Origin: Brachyspira innocens ATCC 29796
GTDB lineage: Bacteria; Spirochaetota; Brachyspiria; Brachyspirales; Brachyspiraceae
Assembly: GCF_000384655.1 (NCBI RefSeq)
Contig: NZ_ARQI01000105.1
Coordinates: 1 to 42,617 of the forward strand
Length of the DNA: 42,617 nucleotides
Reading direction: 5' to 3'
The position numbers were made by a program, and so were the translations under genes. How positions within the stretch are numbered: the first letter of the stretch is position 1; the number at the start of each line of letters is the position of its first letter. Shown here in pieces: positions 25,777 to 35,428 of this stretch. The notes beneath the pieces are model-generated. The model did no database searches and was not told the origin of the DNA. It saw only the letters and a program-made list of their open reading frames with translations.

Positions 25777-26042
25777 AACTTTTTTGTCGCACAAAAAAGT
25801 TTTTGCCAAAGGCACGCTTCGCGAAAAACGCAACTGCTAGAACTTTATATTAAAAACATTACTATTAAATATAGGATATACCCTAAAAATGCAGTCTTTC
25901 GCGAAACGTATCCGAGCCTGTTGAGAGAATATAGGTTCTCGCCGCAGGAGGGCTGTGCCTGTGCCACACCGAAGGCTGACAGCGTCACAAAAGAAATGGG
26001 GTTGCCGAAGGCACGCAGAGCTGGGGCAAAGCCACCACAAAC
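25777..26042. repeat. GC-rich dispersed intergenic repeat, copy B
   Basis: Left part: perfect 11-bp hairpin AACTTTTTTGT-CGC-ACAAAAAAGTT (25777-25801). Main part from about 25889 to 26042 is GC-rich, begins GCAGTCTTTCGCG and ends GGGGCAAAGCC. Shares gtgcctg, gcacgcagagc and a caaaagaa-tgggg-tt stretch with copy A at 7843-7980. Confidence 0.6.
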
Positions 26043-26121
26043 AATAAAATAGAAAAAACTAAAATTGACAAAGTATAGTTGTTTAGGTATAGTAGCAAAA
26101 TTAAAAAATTTAAAATAAAAA

Positions 26122-26148
26122 AATACCACTCATAAAATGAATGGCATT
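26122..26148 (-). terminator. Terminator closing the ATP synthase operon after atpG
   Basis: On the minus strand AATGCCATTCAT pairs with ATGAGTGGTATT (12 bp, two G-U, three-base loop), followed by TTTTTATTTT. It ends the operon without atpD or atpC. Confidence 0.85.
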
Positions 26149-26171
26149 AATTTTCTATTATCAAAAATAAA

Positions 26172-27050
26172 TTATATAGCCTCAGAACCGCCTATAATAT
26201 CAAGAAGCTCATTAGTAATATGTTCCTGTCTTGCTCTGTTGGCTTTATTTTTCAAATCAGTAATTAATCTCTCAGCATTATCAGTAGCATTTCTCATAGC
26301 AATAGAACGTTCGGCATTCTCTGATAAAAATGAACTTGTAAGCATAAAATAAAAATAAGTTTTAATAGCCATAGGAACAATCTCTTTTAATACATCTTCT
26401 ATATTAGGCTCTATCACATAATCAAGTTTTTTCTTAATTTTATGACCTTCAATATCCTCTTCATCAGGTATCATAGGTATTAAACTTTTTATTTTAGGTA
26501 TATGAACCACCCTTGTATAATATCTTGTATATATAACTTCTACCCTTGAAGCATTATCCACAGCATATTCATGCATGAAACGCTGAACTACCGTAGCACA
26601 GTCATCAAAAGTAGATTCCTCATCTATACGCGGATATTTTCTAGCTATTGGTATACCCTGCTTTTCAAAATATGCTTCCCCCTTTTTACCAAGCACATGA
26701 AGCTGAACCTCTCTGCCATGTCTATGATGGTGTCTTATCCTCTCCATAGCCTCATCAAAAATTTTAGTATTATAAGAGCCGCATAAACCTCTGCTTGAAG
26801 TTACAACAAAAAGTATTATATTTTTTATTTTCTTTTTAGGAGCAAGAAGCGGATGCACATGATCCATATCAGAATGAGAAAGATCTTCTACTATTCTGTT
26901 GAGTTTTTGAGTAAAAGGACGCATACCCTGCTCTACTGTAAGTATTTTAGCAGTTCTTGAACGTGCTATCATATCCATAGTTTTAGTTATTTTATGTGTG
27001 CTTGTTACAGCTTTAATTCTTGCTTTTAATACATTAAGTTTCTCTGCCAT
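26172..27050 (-). CDS. atpG: F1 ATP synthase gamma subunit
   Basis: The central rotor stalk of F1, coupling c-ring rotation to catalysis. N-terminal helix KARIKAVTSTHKITKTMDMIA and C-terminal helix (AIAMRNATDNAERLITDLKNKANRARQEHITNEL..I) are the coiled-coil that enters the alpha3beta3 hexamer; VTSSRGLCGSYNT is the conserved central block. Length 292 is normal. GGAG lies seven bases before the ATG and overlaps the end of the preceding glycosyltransferase gene. It is the last gene of the operon, which is unusual because atpD and atpC normally follow. Confidence 0.95.
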   Translation of the reverse strand: MAEKLNVLKARIKAVTSTHKITKTMDMIARSRTAKILTVEQGMRPFTQKLNRIVEDLSHSDMDHVHPLLAPKKKIKNIILFVVTSSRGLCGSYNTKIFDEAMERIRHHHRHGREVQLHVLGKKGEAYFEKQGIPIARKYPRIDEESTFDDCATVVQRFMHEYAVDNASRVEVIYTRYYTRVVHIPKIKSLIPMIPDEEDIEGHKIKKKLDYVIEPNIEDVLKEIVPMAIKTYFYFMLTSSFLSENAERSIAMRNATDNAERLITDLKNKANRARQEHITNELLDIIGGSEAI

Positions 27051-27065
27051 AATCCAAACTCCAAA

Positions 27066-27905
27066 TTAATTAGAATTTTCTAAATCTTTATACAATTTAT
27101 CAATTATATCATTATCAATATTTTCATCAAACTTGCGTGCAAATAAATTATCTTTTATGTTTTCTTTTATTTTTTTATAATCTTTCATCTGCAAATTAAT
27201 AGGAGTACCTACACCCCATATAAGATATCTTAAAAAATCATTCACACATTTATCTTTAAAACTGCTTGTAAGAAGTATAGACTGAAAAAAAAACTCATCG
27301 CTTCCCCAAGTATAATTAAATCTATTTAAATACTGAGGATTTTTTTCTACATATTCAAGTATATATTTAATAGCATTATAGCTCAAATTCCACCAAGAAG
27401 AACCATAATATATATTTTCAGGTGTTTTTCTCTTTATAAATGGAATATTAGATATAGATTCTCTAAATTTCCTGCTTAACAGTTTTCTATATAGTTTTCC
27501 AAAGTTATAAGCATTAATCCTAAATGACATTTCTTTATACATACCATCATTATTTTTGATATTTTCAAATGAAATGAATTCCTTATCTTTATTTTCATCA
27601 AAAAAATTAATAATTTCTTTATTAGTTTTTAAAGGAACATCCTGACCGCTTATAAAAATATATCTTTCATAATTATTTTTAAAAGCTTCTCTCATCAAAA
27701 ATAAAGTTGCCGCAACTTGACTTACACCACCATGATAAACTTTAATACTTTTATAAATATTAACATTATCAAAACTTTTTAAGCTTAATTTGCTTTTTTT
27801 ATCAATATGCACATAAATATCAAAATCTTTTTTAAGATGATTAATTAATCTTAATAATTGACCCTGATTTTTATGTGCCGCTATCAAAAAACAAATTCTA
27901 TTCAT
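27066..27905 (-). CDS. GT14-type (Core-2/I-branching-like) glycosyltransferase inside atp operon
   Basis: A 279-residue cytoplasmic glycosyltransferase with features of the branching N-acetylglucosaminyltransferase family: opening CFLIAAHKNQGQLLRLI, YVHIDKKS, KVYHGG.SQVAATLFLM, YIFISGQDVPLKT, the acceptor block YYGSSWWNLSYNAIKYI and TWGSDEFFFQSIL, and a C-terminal LFARKFD. Bacterial members decorate capsules, lipooligosaccharide or glycans; donor and acceptor here are unknown. It begins three bases after the atpA stop and ends 15 bases before atpG, so it is cotranscribed and probably translationally coupled with ATP synthase genes. Nothing in the family links it to ATP synthase; insertion by rearrangement is the simplest reading. 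Confidence 0.85.
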   Translation of the reverse strand: MNRICFLIAAHKNQGQLLRLINHLKKDFDIYVHIDKKSKLSLKSFDNVNIYKSIKVYHGGVSQVAATLFLMREAFKNNYERYIFISGQDVPLKTNKEIINFFDENKDKEFISFENIKNNDGMYKEMSFRINAYNFGKLYRKLLSRKFRESISNIPFIKRKTPENIYYGSSWWNLSYNAIKYILEYVEKNPQYLNRFNYTWGSDEFFFQSILLTSSFKDKCVNDFLRYLIWGVGTPINLQMKDYKKIKENIKDNLFARKFDENIDNDIIDKLYKDLENSN

Positions 27906-27908
27906 AAA

Positions 27909-29408
27909 TTAAAACTTAGACTTAAACTCTTCTATAACTTTATAAAGACCGTCCATATCTTCTATATCTTTTTTCTCTCTAATATCATCAAGTACATTCT
28001 GTTTATCAGCTTTCATATACTGCAATAATCTCCATTCAAACTCATGCACTCTGTCAACTTCAATATTATCCAAGAAACCTTTAGTAGCTGCAAATATAAC
28101 AACAACCTGTTCTTCAAAAGGCATAGGACTGTATTGTTTCTGCTTTAATAATTCAACCATTTTAGCACCTCTGTCTAACTGTGCTAAAGTAGCCTTATCA
28201 AGCCCAATACCAAGCTGAGAGAAAGCCTCTAAAGATCTGTAAGAAGCAAGATCAAGTCTTAAAGTACCAGCAACCTTTTTCATAGCCTTAGTCTGAGCAT
28301 TACCGCCTACACGAGAAACGGATATACCAACATCTATAGCAGGACGTACACCGCTCATAAATAAACTAGTAAGCAAATATATCTGTCCGTCAGTAATAGA
28401 AATAACGTTAGTAGGAATATAAGCTGATACTTCATTATCCTGAGTTTCTATGATAGGAAGTGCTGTCAAAGAACCTCCTCCTAATTCATCGCTGAGTTTA
28501 GCTGCTCTTTCAAGAAGTCTTGAATGCAAATAGAAAACGTCTCCGGGGAAAGCCTCTCTTCCTGGAGGTCTTCTAAGAAGTAATGATATCTGTCTATAAG
28601 CATTAGCCTGTTTGGTTAAGTCATCATATATTATTAAAGTGTCTTTTTTCTGTTCATACATAAAGTATTCAGCCATAGCACATCCTGCATACGGAGCTAT
28701 ATAAAGAAGCGGAGCAGAATCAGCTGCAGTAGCCGCAACTACTATAGTATAGTCTAATGCCCCATGTTTTCTTAATGTATCAACAACACCAGCAACAGTA
28801 GAAGCCTTTTGTCCAATGGCTACATATACACATATTACTCCAGTGCCTTTTTGATTAATTATAGCATCTAAAGCAATAGAAGTTTTACCAGTACCTCTGT
28901 CGCCGATAATAAGCTGTCTTTGACCTCTTCCTACAGGAGTCATAGAGTCAATAGCTTTAATACCAGTCTGAAGCGGCTGTTTTACTGCCTGTCTGTCAGC
29001 AATACCGGGAGCTGGAAACTCTATTACTCTTCTTTTATCAGTAGTAATTTCTCCATGCCCATCTATAGGTACACCCAAAGGATTAACAACTCTTCCTAAA
29101 AGAGCCTCACCTACTGGAACTTCTAATATTCTTTTAAGTCTGCTTACTTTACTTCCCTCTTTAATGCCGTAATAATCACCCAAAACTATAGCACCTATAG
29201 TTTCTTCTTCCAAGTTAAAAGCAAGTCCTACCGCACCGCTTTCAAAAAGTATCATCTCATTGGCCATAACATGCGGAAGTCCAATTACTCTTGCAATACC
29301 ATCTCCTACTTCTACAACTACCCCTACTTCATTCGGAGTAAAATCAGCTTTATAATTCTTAATCTCTTCCTTAAGAACCGCTGCAATTTCACTAGCTTTT
29401 ATATTCAT
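27909..29408 (-). CDS. atpA: F1 ATP synthase alpha subunit
   Basis: Non-catalytic nucleotide-binding subunit of F1. The start is placed at the ATG at 29408 ([13 protein letters not shown]) because GGGGAA lies upstream and this is where the family begins; a longer frame to 29441 would overlap the upstream gene's end. The Walker A motif reads GDRGTGKTS, with IGQK and [29 protein letters not shown] blocks, and the arginine finger region is [10 protein letters not shown]. About 500 residues, normal. Its stop is followed after three bases by the glycosyltransferase gene. Confidence 0.97.
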   Translation of the reverse strand: MNIKASEIAAVLKEEIKNYKADFTPNEVGVVVEVGDGIARVIGLPHVMANEMILFESGAVGLAFNLEEETIGAIVLGDYYGIKEGSKVSRLKRILEVPVGEALLGRVVNPLGVPIDGHGEITTDKRRVIEFPAPGIADRQAVKQPLQTGIKAIDSMTPVGRGQRQLIIGDRGTGKTSIALDAIINQKGTGVICVYVAIGQKASTVAGVVDTLRKHGALDYTIVVAATAADSAPLLYIAPYAGCAMAEYFMYEQKKDTLIIYDDLTKQANAYRQISLLLRRPPGREAFPGDVFYLHSRLLERAAKLSDELGGGSLTALPIIETQDNEVSAYIPTNVISITDGQIYLLTSLFMSGVRPAIDVGISVSRVGGNAQTKAMKKVAGTLRLDLASYRSLEAFSQLGIGLDKATLAQLDRGAKMVELLKQKQYSPMPFEEQVVVIFAATKGFLDNIEVDRVHEFEWRLLQYMKADKQNVLDDIREKKDIEDMDGLYKVIEEFKSKF

Positions 29409-29437
29409 AATCAATTCCCCAAATGTAAAAAATATAA

Positions 29438-30079
29438 TCAATTATCATCAGAAATAGAAGTTTTTAATTCTTTAAGTATTCTTCTTATACTGTAATCATA
29501 AACAATATCTTCTATCTCTATTACAATACCGCCTATAATATTTTCATCTGTATTAAATATAAAATGAACATCTCTGTCCTTAATCATATTTCTAATACAT
29601 TCTTTTAATTTTTCTATATCATCTATATTATTTATATCAGACGCCGTTATAATTCTAGCCACTGCTATATTATAATATTCGTTGCATAAGTTTTCATACT
29701 CTACTATTATAGCAAATAAAGTATGAATCAAATCTCTTTCTATTAATATAGCAATAAGGTTAAAAGTCTCCTCAGATATTTTACCTGCATATATTTTCTT
29801 TAATATACGCATTCTCAAATTGCCGTCTATAAAACTGGATTTAAAAAAATCATATATATCCTTATCAACAAGCAAAGATGAGTAAACAATATCCAAATCG
29901 CTTTTAATCACTTCTATTTTTCCAGCATCAGAAGCTACATCAAACATTGCCTTAGCATAATTTTTAGCACTTGATTCATTTTTCGTTATACGTGTGAATC
30001 TGCTAACTTTTTCTCTGGTGCTCTCTTTCATCACCTCTTTTTTCAAATCTTTTAAAATGCTGTCAGCAATAGACTCCAT
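29438..30079 (-). CDS. atpH: F1 ATP synthase delta subunit, second tandem copy
   Basis: The delta subunit (OSCP equivalent) ties the peripheral stalk to the top of F1. It starts with an ATG at 30079, nine bases from AGGAG; an ATG at 30085 lies only three bases from it. An extra Lys/Glu-rich stretch of about 35 residues precedes the domain proper ([23 protein letters not shown]). The C-terminal part ([10 protein letters not shown]... [25 protein letters not shown]) aligns with the family. It follows another delta-type gene by about 20-27 bases. Sequence identity between the two copies is modest, so this is not a recent duplication. The two may alternate, or one may have a specialised role; neither is truncated. 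Confidence 0.85.
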   Translation of the reverse strand: MESIADSILKDLKKEVMKESTREKVSRFTRITKNESSAKNYAKAMFDVASDAGKIEVIKSDLDIVYSSLLVDKDIYDFFKSSFIDGNLRMRILKKIYAGKISEETFNLIAILIERDLIHTLFAIIVEYENLCNEYYNIAVARIITASDINNIDDIEKLKECIRNMIKDRDVHFIFNTDENIIGGIVIEIEDIVYDYSIRRILKELKTSISDDN

Positions 30080-30106
30080 AAGCATAATCTCCTACAATAT
30101 TTAAGA

Positions 30107-30655
30107 TTAATTACCTCGCGTAAATTTACTTTGCAATAAATCTATCTGATTTTTTATACTATAATCATAAACTGTAGAACCAATATATACTATTATACCG
30201 CCTATAATACGCTCATCAACCTCTGTTTCATAAGATATTTCATTACTGGAAAAACATTTTACTGTCTGAATAATATCTTCTATTGTTTTATCATCAACAG
30301 GAGAAGCTGTAATAATACGCACTCTAACTATATTATTATAATCATCTACTATATCTTTATATAAGCCTGCTATATCGGGAAGTACATCTATACTGTCATG
30401 TTCTGCCAATATAGAAACAAAAGCATAAGTTTCTTTAGAAAGCAAAGGTTTTAACCTTTTATCTATTAATTCTTTTTTGTCTTTCTTAGAAATAAATTTA
30501 TCAAAAAAATAATTCTTTATATCAATATCCTGAAACAATTTAGAACATTCTGTAAGTTCATTATATATTTCTCTTATCATTCCAAGCTCTCTGGCTATGT
30601 CAAATATGGCATTAGCTGTGGGCTTTAATATTTCTAATTTTTCACTTTCTCTCAT
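30107..30655 (-). CDS. atpH: F1 ATP synthase delta subunit, first tandem copy
   Basis: A 182-residue delta subunit of normal length: [25 protein letters not shown] at the N-terminal helical domain, [29 protein letters not shown], and the family C-terminus [12 protein letters not shown]... [33 protein letters not shown] precedes the ATG, and atpF ends 41 bases upstream. This copy lies in the standard place (after atpF, before atpA) and is closer in length to ordinary delta subunits than the second copy. Confidence 0.87.
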   Translation of the reverse strand: MRESEKLEILKPTANAIFDIARELGMIREIYNELTECSKLFQDIDIKNYFFDKFISKKDKKELIDKRLKPLLSKETYAFVSILAEHDSIDVLPDIAGLYKDIVDDYNNIVRVRIITASPVDDKTIEDIIQTVKCFSSNEISYETEVDERIIGGIIVYIGSTVYDYSIKNQIDLLQSKFTRGN

Positions 30656-30696
30656 GATATCACTTCCTAAAACACTTATGCTTTTTATAAGTTTAT

Positions 30697-31197
30697 TTAT
30701 TTATTGTTTTCTTTACCTGCATTATTAATAAACTCATTAATTATAGCCTGATTATCTTCTTTATTGATATTTCTTTTAAGAATAGTTTCTGCCATAACAA
30801 CAGCAATATCAAGTGCCTGTTTTTTAACACTATTCATAGCCTCTTCTTTAGACCTGTCTATTTCAGACATAATTTTGTTTTTATTAACTTCCGCCTCTTC
30901 TCTGGCATTATTAATAATTTTATCTCTAATTCTATTCGCCTCAACTCTTGCATTTTCTATAATAGCACTGGCTTCGGCTTTAGCATTATCAATCTGCTCC
31001 CTGTATGCTGCCAAAGATTTTTTAGCATTTTCTCTAGTTTTTTCTGCTTCTTCCAAATCTTCCTGTATTTTATCAGCACGGGCATTCAAACCTTTCAAAA
31101 TTATTTTCCAAGTAGAAGCACCTAATATAGCAAGAACTAGTAAAAATGTGATCCAAGTCCAAATGATAATACCGGGATCTATTTTTAAAAGTGCCAT
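30697..31197 (-). CDS. atpF: Fo ATP synthase subunit b
   Basis: Peripheral-stalk subunit: one N-terminal membrane helix ([21 protein letters not shown], about 9-28), then a long charged helix with the continuous Ala/Glu/Lys heptad pattern of b subunits ([29 protein letters not shown] onward) to residue 166. GGAGG lies eight bases before the ATG. Confidence 0.95.
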   Translation of the reverse strand: MALLKIDPGIIIWTWITFLLVLAILGASTWKIILKGLNARADKIQEDLEEAEKTRENAKKSLAAYREQIDNAKAEASAIIENARVEANRIRDKIINNAREEAEVNKNKIMSEIDRSKEEAMNSVKKQALDIAVVMAETILKRNINKEDNQAIINEFINNAGKENNK

Positions 31198-31223
31198 ACA
31201 TATACCTCCAAATTTTTATTTAA

Positions 31224-31460
<237 letters not shown>

Positions 31461-31496
31461 TTATTATAAAATTATAAATCATTTAATTATTTATTA

Positions 31497-32408
31497 TTAA
31501 TGCTCATCACTAATAGCAATTCCAATATAAACTGCTGATAATAATGAGAATATATAAGCTTGTAAAACCGCTACAAACATCTCAAGCACATATATAAATG
31601 CCAAAAACAACACCGCAAATGGCGAAACAAGCAAAGTTCCAGACATAATAATCAAGTACGGTATTACTATCATCATTATGTGACCGCCTGTAATGTTTGC
31701 AAAAAGACGTATAGCAAGAGCAAAAGCCCTGTTAAATAATGTAATAACTTCTAATACCCATATTATAGGTATAAGCGGTATAGGAAGCCCTTTAGGTACT
31801 AAAGATGTCCAATATCTTATAATACCTTTTTTTCTTATACCCGCAAAAATATAAACTATAAACACAATTACCGCTATTGAAGCTGTAAACCCTATATTTG
31901 CCCCAAGTCCGCCTGCTATATATGAATGACCTCCGTTTTCGGTAGGAAACTTCACCGATGCTGGTATAAGCCCCAATATATTTGAAAATAATACAAATAA
32001 AAACACAGTCAGACAAAAAGGCACATATTTTTTGCCTTCCTCGCCTAATGTAGCACCTATAACATCCTTATTCATATAGTCAATTAAACCTTCTAATATA
32101 CTTTGTAAGTATGTAGGTCTGTTAAACGGACGTTTAAGCTTATGAGCTAAATATTTCATACTAAGTACAGATAAAATACCAGCTAAAGTTATTAATATGA
32201 TATGCTTTGTTATCTTAAAATCGAAATTAATATAATGACCTAATCTTATAGGAATAGTATAAAACGGATCAGATGTATTATCTGTTATCTCCTCCATTAT
32301 ATAATCATTAATACTTTCAGCCCCATATACCATATCAGATGAAAATATAGCTGCAACAATAAAGGTTAATACAAAAATTTTCCTTAAAAAAATCACTTCT
32401 TTAATCAT
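31497..32408 (-). CDS. atpB: Fo ATP synthase subunit a
   Basis: Stator channel subunit. The essential arginine is in ALAIRLFANITGGH. Further family blocks are FVLFSNILGLIP and the C-terminal VLQAYIFSLLSAVYIGIAISDEH. An N-terminal hydrophobic segment ending VYG-AES looks like a cleavable signal sequence, as in some other long a subunits. The start is uncertain: the ATG at 32408 is used here, but a TTG at 32417 has AAGGG at better spacing, and a GTG at 32396 is possible too. First gene of the operon; the STAS gene is upstream in the same direction. Confidence 0.93.
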   Translation of the reverse strand: MIKEVIFLRKIFVLTFIVAAIFSSDMVYGAESINDYIMEEITDNTSDPFYTIPIRLGHYINFDFKITKHIILITLAGILSVLSMKYLAHKLKRPFNRPTYLQSILEGLIDYMNKDVIGATLGEEGKKYVPFCLTVFLFVLFSNILGLIPASVKFPTENGGHSYIAGGLGANIGFTASIAVIVFIVYIFAGIRKKGIIRYWTSLVPKGLPIPLIPIIWVLEVITLFNRAFALAIRLFANITGGHIMMIVIPYLIIMSGTLLVSPFAVLFLAFIYVLEMFVAVLQAYIFSLLSAVYIGIAISDEH

Positions 32409-32543
32409 AATAAACAATTACTACCCTTAACTTAAGAAAATTTCTTTGATTCAATTAAAAAATAAAAATAATTTCAAATAATTGTATAACTATTAAATAA
32501 AAAATCAACCATTATTATTTATTTTTTAATCAAAATAAAAAAA

Positions 32544-32879
32544 TCACAATTTATCCATAGCTTCAGTTTCACTTGTAAATATTGGAAAAAAGCTTGTGAT
32601 TTTTGTAAGTTCAAACACTTTTTTAACAGGTTCTGTAACTTTTACAAAACATATTTTACCATTTACCTTCTTAAAAACACCAAGTGCTGAAATAAATACC
32701 CCTATTCCGCTGCTGTCTATATAATAAACATCTTCCATATCTATTATTATTCTTTTAGCTCCTAATTCTATTTGGGAAAATATAACATCTTTCAAGTCTG
32801 ATGAAGTATATACATCTATATCTCCATCTAACTTTAGTACAGCTGTATTATTTTCAAGTTCTTTAACAGAAACTTCCAT
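32544..32879 (-). CDS. STAS-domain anti-sigma factor antagonist
   Basis: A 111-residue single STAS domain of the SpoIIAA/RsbV type. VLKLDGDIDVYTSSDLKD leads to the first helix, and IIIDMEDVYYIDSSGIGVFISAL contains the Ser (in DSSG) phosphorylated by a partner anti-sigma kinase in the family. No anti-sigma factor, phosphatase or sigma factor is adjacent. It is upstream of the ATP synthase genes with about 135 bases between; whether they share a transcript is open, since no convincing terminator is seen in the gap. Confidence 0.9.
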   Translation of the reverse strand: MEVSVKELENNTAVLKLDGDIDVYTSSDLKDVIFSQIELGAKRIIIDMEDVYYIDSSGIGVFISALGVFKKVNGKICFVKVTEPVKKVFELTKITSFFPIFTSETEAMDKL

Positions 32880-33058
32880 AAAAAAACTCCATTTAATTCT
32901 CTTAAACTTCTGATATGTTAATATTAACCTAAATAATATTTTTTACAATAGTTAATTATAAATATTTTTAATATGTATGAAATGTATAATTATTCATACG
33001 TATAAATAGTATGATATTAATTATATAAAAAATTTGTAAATTTATCATACAATATCTA

Positions 33059-33087
33059 TTGACAATAAAAACTAATTGTAATATGAT
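33059..33087 (+). promoter_or_regulatory. Promoter of tetR-tolC-RND operon
   Basis: TTGACA (33059-33064), 17-base spacer, TATGAT (33082-33087). Confidence 0.75.
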
Positions 33088-33095
33088 TCTAAAAT

Positions 33096-33119
33096 AAAAA
33101 TGACACTAGTATCATTTTT
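33096..33119. promoter_or_regulatory. 24-bp palindromic operator at the tetR operon start
   Basis: Left half AAAAATGACACT and right half AGTATCATTTTT are inverted copies with a single mismatch (11 of 12). It begins eight bases after the -10 box, over the expected start of transcription, which is where an autoregulating TetR repressor would bind. Confidence 0.65.
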
Positions 33120-33169
33120 ATTTTTTCATACTGACTTTAAAAATAAGAGGTGAACGCCAAAATAATACA

Positions 33170-33886
33170 ATGCCTAAAGTAAATCAAGAATATTTTGATA
33201 ACAAGAGAAAGATAATATTAGAAGCAGCTATGAGAGTTTTTCTAAAAAAGCCTGCTTATAGTGTTACAATGAAAGATATTATTAAAGAATCAGAATTAAG
33301 TCAAGGAGGGGTTTATAAATATTATTCAAATATAGATGATATTGTTATTTCATTACTAAATAGTAAAAAAACTAATATAAATCCTAAAGATATCATAGAA
33401 AAATATAGCGATAAACCTGAAAAAGTTATATTTGAATTATTTGAATATTTTAAAAAGTTTTTTTTCATTACGGCAAGCGAATTTGGAAAAATAATGTTTG
33501 AACTTCAGCCGATTTTTTTTAATGATAAAAAAAGATTTGAAAAGCTTAAAGAAAGCATAAATGAAGATGTTAATCTATATTTTTGGCTTACTGAATTATT
33601 TTTATTTATAGATAAAAAGATAGAGGAAAAATATTTTGTACCAATAGCTGAATATAATGATATTTATATGCAGATAATAGTGACTATAGCAGGTATAGGA
33701 ACTGAATTAATATTAACTAAATATTATGATTTTGACAGAAAATTATATTATTATAGAGATAATGTGGAACAAAATAGAAGTTTAGAGATTAATTTGAGTA
33801 ACTTAATTGATAATTTGTGTAGAACTGTATTATATTTACTTGGAAGCAAATACAGTTTTGAGAATTTGAAAAAACAAGAAGAGTAA
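33170..33886 (+). CDS. TetR-family transcriptional regulator
   Basis: A 238-residue one-component repressor. The N-terminal helix-turn-helix domain covers about residues 10-58: RKIILEAAMRVFLKKPAYSVTMKDIIKESELSQGGVYKYYSNIDDIV is the classic TetR layout. The C-terminal ligand domain is unlike any I can name. The ATG at 33170 is chosen by the domain start; the only ribosome site, AGAGGTGA, lies about 16 bases away, farther than usual, and there is no alternative start between. First gene of an efflux operon with an operator-like palindrome; it most likely represses its own operon until a substrate of the pump is bound. Confidence 0.9.
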   Translation: MPKVNQEYFDNKRKIILEAAMRVFLKKPAYSVTMKDIIKESELSQGGVYKYYSNIDDIVISLLNSKKTNINPKDIIEKYSDKPEKVIFELFEYFKKFFFITASEFGKIMFELQPIFFNDKKRFEKLKESINEDVNLYFWLTELFLFIDKKIEEKYFVPIAEYNDIYMQIIVTIAGIGTELILTKYYDFDRKLYYYRDNVEQNRSLEINLSNLIDNLCRTVLYLLGSKYSFENLKKQEE

Positions 33887-33914
33887 TTTAGGGATATTTA
33901 GATAAGGAGTGCTA

Positions 33915-35378
33915 ATGAAAATCAAAATAGAGTGTACAATATTTTTATTAATGTTTTTTACTGTGAATATTTTATATTCTCAGACCAATACATTAACTTA
34001 TGCTGCATATATGGAAACTATAAGAGATCAGATTCCAGAGTTAAAAATAAATGCTGTTACTGAAACTAATGCTGAAATGAATCTTCTTAGTGCTAAAAGT
34101 TCAGGCGATGTTAATTTATCTGCTCAGCTTGGTGCTGTAGGAAAATACGGAAGTTTATCCAGCGGAAGTACAACTTCAACATCAGCAGGACCTACAGTAG
34201 AGGCAGCTGGAATACAGGCTGGAATTGGTGTAGGTTCATTAATACCATACAGCGGAACTACTTGGTCTGTTAATTTAACACATAGTTCTTTTTTGGGCGG
34301 AAAATTATACCCAGACGGCACTCATGCTGTAGATTTTAATAATTATCTGCCTTCTCTAACAATAGAAGTTACTCAGCCTCTTTTGAGAAATTTTTTCGGT
34401 AAATTAGACAGATACCCTATTAAAGATGCTGAATATGCTCTCGCTATAGCAAAACTTCAGAGAAAATTAGATGATGCAAGTGTTATTGTTTCATATCAGA
34501 AAATCTATTATCAATGGATAATGTACGAAAAACTTCTTGCATACTACAGAAGCATGTATATCACTGCTAAAAGATTTGAAAATCAGATGAGAGACAGATA
34601 TAACAACGGACTTATAGATAATGACTCCTATCAGAATGCAAGAACTCAGACTATGGTATACAGCGATTATTATGCTCAAAATCAGGTTTATTTAGACAGT
34701 CTTTTAGCAACTGTAAGTTTCTTTATGCCAGTAACCAATATAAAACCAGATCATACCACTTGGGACGCTTATTTAGATTTGGGAAGCAATATGCAAATGG
34801 AAAGTGTACCTTTTGCAGACAGTGTAAATGGGCAAATTGCATATCAGTCAAAAATAAGGGCGGAATATACTCTTGAAGTTATGAAAAACGGAACTTTGCC
34901 TAATTTAGATTTGGTAGGAAGTGTTAGTTTGAATGGACTTAGCCCAAACAGTGACGGTTATTTTCAGTCTTTTGGAAGTATGACAAATGTTGACTTCTTT
35001 GCAGGAGTACAGTTCTCATACCCTATAGGAAACAGAGCAAATAAAGCTCAGTATCAAATGGCTGAAAACTCATTATATGGAATTATAGCTCAGTATGATC
35101 AATTAGAAAAAGATTATAATACTCAGCTTCAAACATATATTTCAAGATTTAATGCTTATAAAAATTTAATAGCAAGCAAGCAAATGCAGATAAGAGCTAT
35201 TAATTCAAGAATAGCAACTCAGCTTCAAAAATTAGATCAAGGACGTTTGGAAATTGATGATTTACTTACATCAAGATTAGACTTAGTTGCTACACAAACA
35301 GAACTTTTAAATCTTCAGTATGAGTTTATAACTACTATATTCGATTATAGAGCTTTACTTGCAATTGATTATGAATAA
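33915..35378 (+). CDS. TolC-like outer membrane efflux protein
   Basis: Forms the outer-membrane and periplasmic tunnel of tripartite pumps. Signal peptide ending near LYSQ (about residue 24). Two long helical halves show the OEP repeat character: VSYQKIYYQWIMYEKLLAYYRSMYITAKRFENQMRDRYNNGLIDNDSY in the first, and the matching ...QLEKDYNTQLQTYISRFNAYKNLIASKQMQIRAIN...LDQGRLEIDDLLTSRLDLVATQTELLNLQYEF in the second. ATG at 33915 is preferred (AAGGAG five bases before); a GTG two codons earlier is possible. It follows tetR by 28 bases and is followed by the RND gene after a hairpin. Confidence 0.88.
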   Translation: MKIKIECTIFLLMFFTVNILYSQTNTLTYAAYMETIRDQIPELKINAVTETNAEMNLLSAKSSGDVNLSAQLGAVGKYGSLSSGSTTSTSAGPTVEAAGIQAGIGVGSLIPYSGTTWSVNLTHSSFLGGKLYPDGTHAVDFNNYLPSLTIEVTQPLLRNFFGKLDRYPIKDAEYALAIAKLQRKLDDASVIVSYQKIYYQWIMYEKLLAYYRSMYITAKRFENQMRDRYNNGLIDNDSYQNARTQTMVYSDYYAQNQVYLDSLLATVSFFMPVTNIKPDHTTWDAYLDLGSNMQMESVPFADSVNGQIAYQSKIRAEYTLEVMKNGTLPNLDLVGSVSLNGLSPNSDGYFQSFGSMTNVDFFAGVQFSYPIGNRANKAQYQMAENSLYGIIAQYDQLEKDYNTQLQTYISRFNAYKNLIASKQMQIRAINSRIATQLQKLDQGRLEIDDLLTSRLDLVATQTELLNLQYEFITTIFDYRALLAIDYE

Positions 35379-35428
35379 AATATTTTTTTATTAGATATTT
35401 GATAAGGATTTAGAGGGATATATATAAA

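Larger units (their letters stand above)
25675..26171. other. Gene-free 497-bp interval after atpG
   Basis: Contains the leader of ankyrin copy 2, a hairpin at 25777-25801, the GC-rich repeat copy B and the atpG terminator. Frames that stay open across the GC-rich part (about 25837-26129, minus) have no ribosome site or recognisable domain, and I do not call them genes. Confidence 0.6.
32880..33169. promoter_or_regulatory. Divergent control region STAS / tetR
   Basis: Four copies of the hexamer GTATGA or its complement TCATAC occur at 32975, 32994, 33009 and 33045 in alternating orientation, upstream of the tetR promoter. The promoter and operator of tetR follow. Confidence 0.45.

Noticed and set aside
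25837-26129. Possible genes on the minus strand within the GC-rich repeat
   Set aside because: Two overlapping open frames arise from the repeat's base composition; neither has a ribosome site or recognisable domain, and the sequence is part of a dispersed element.
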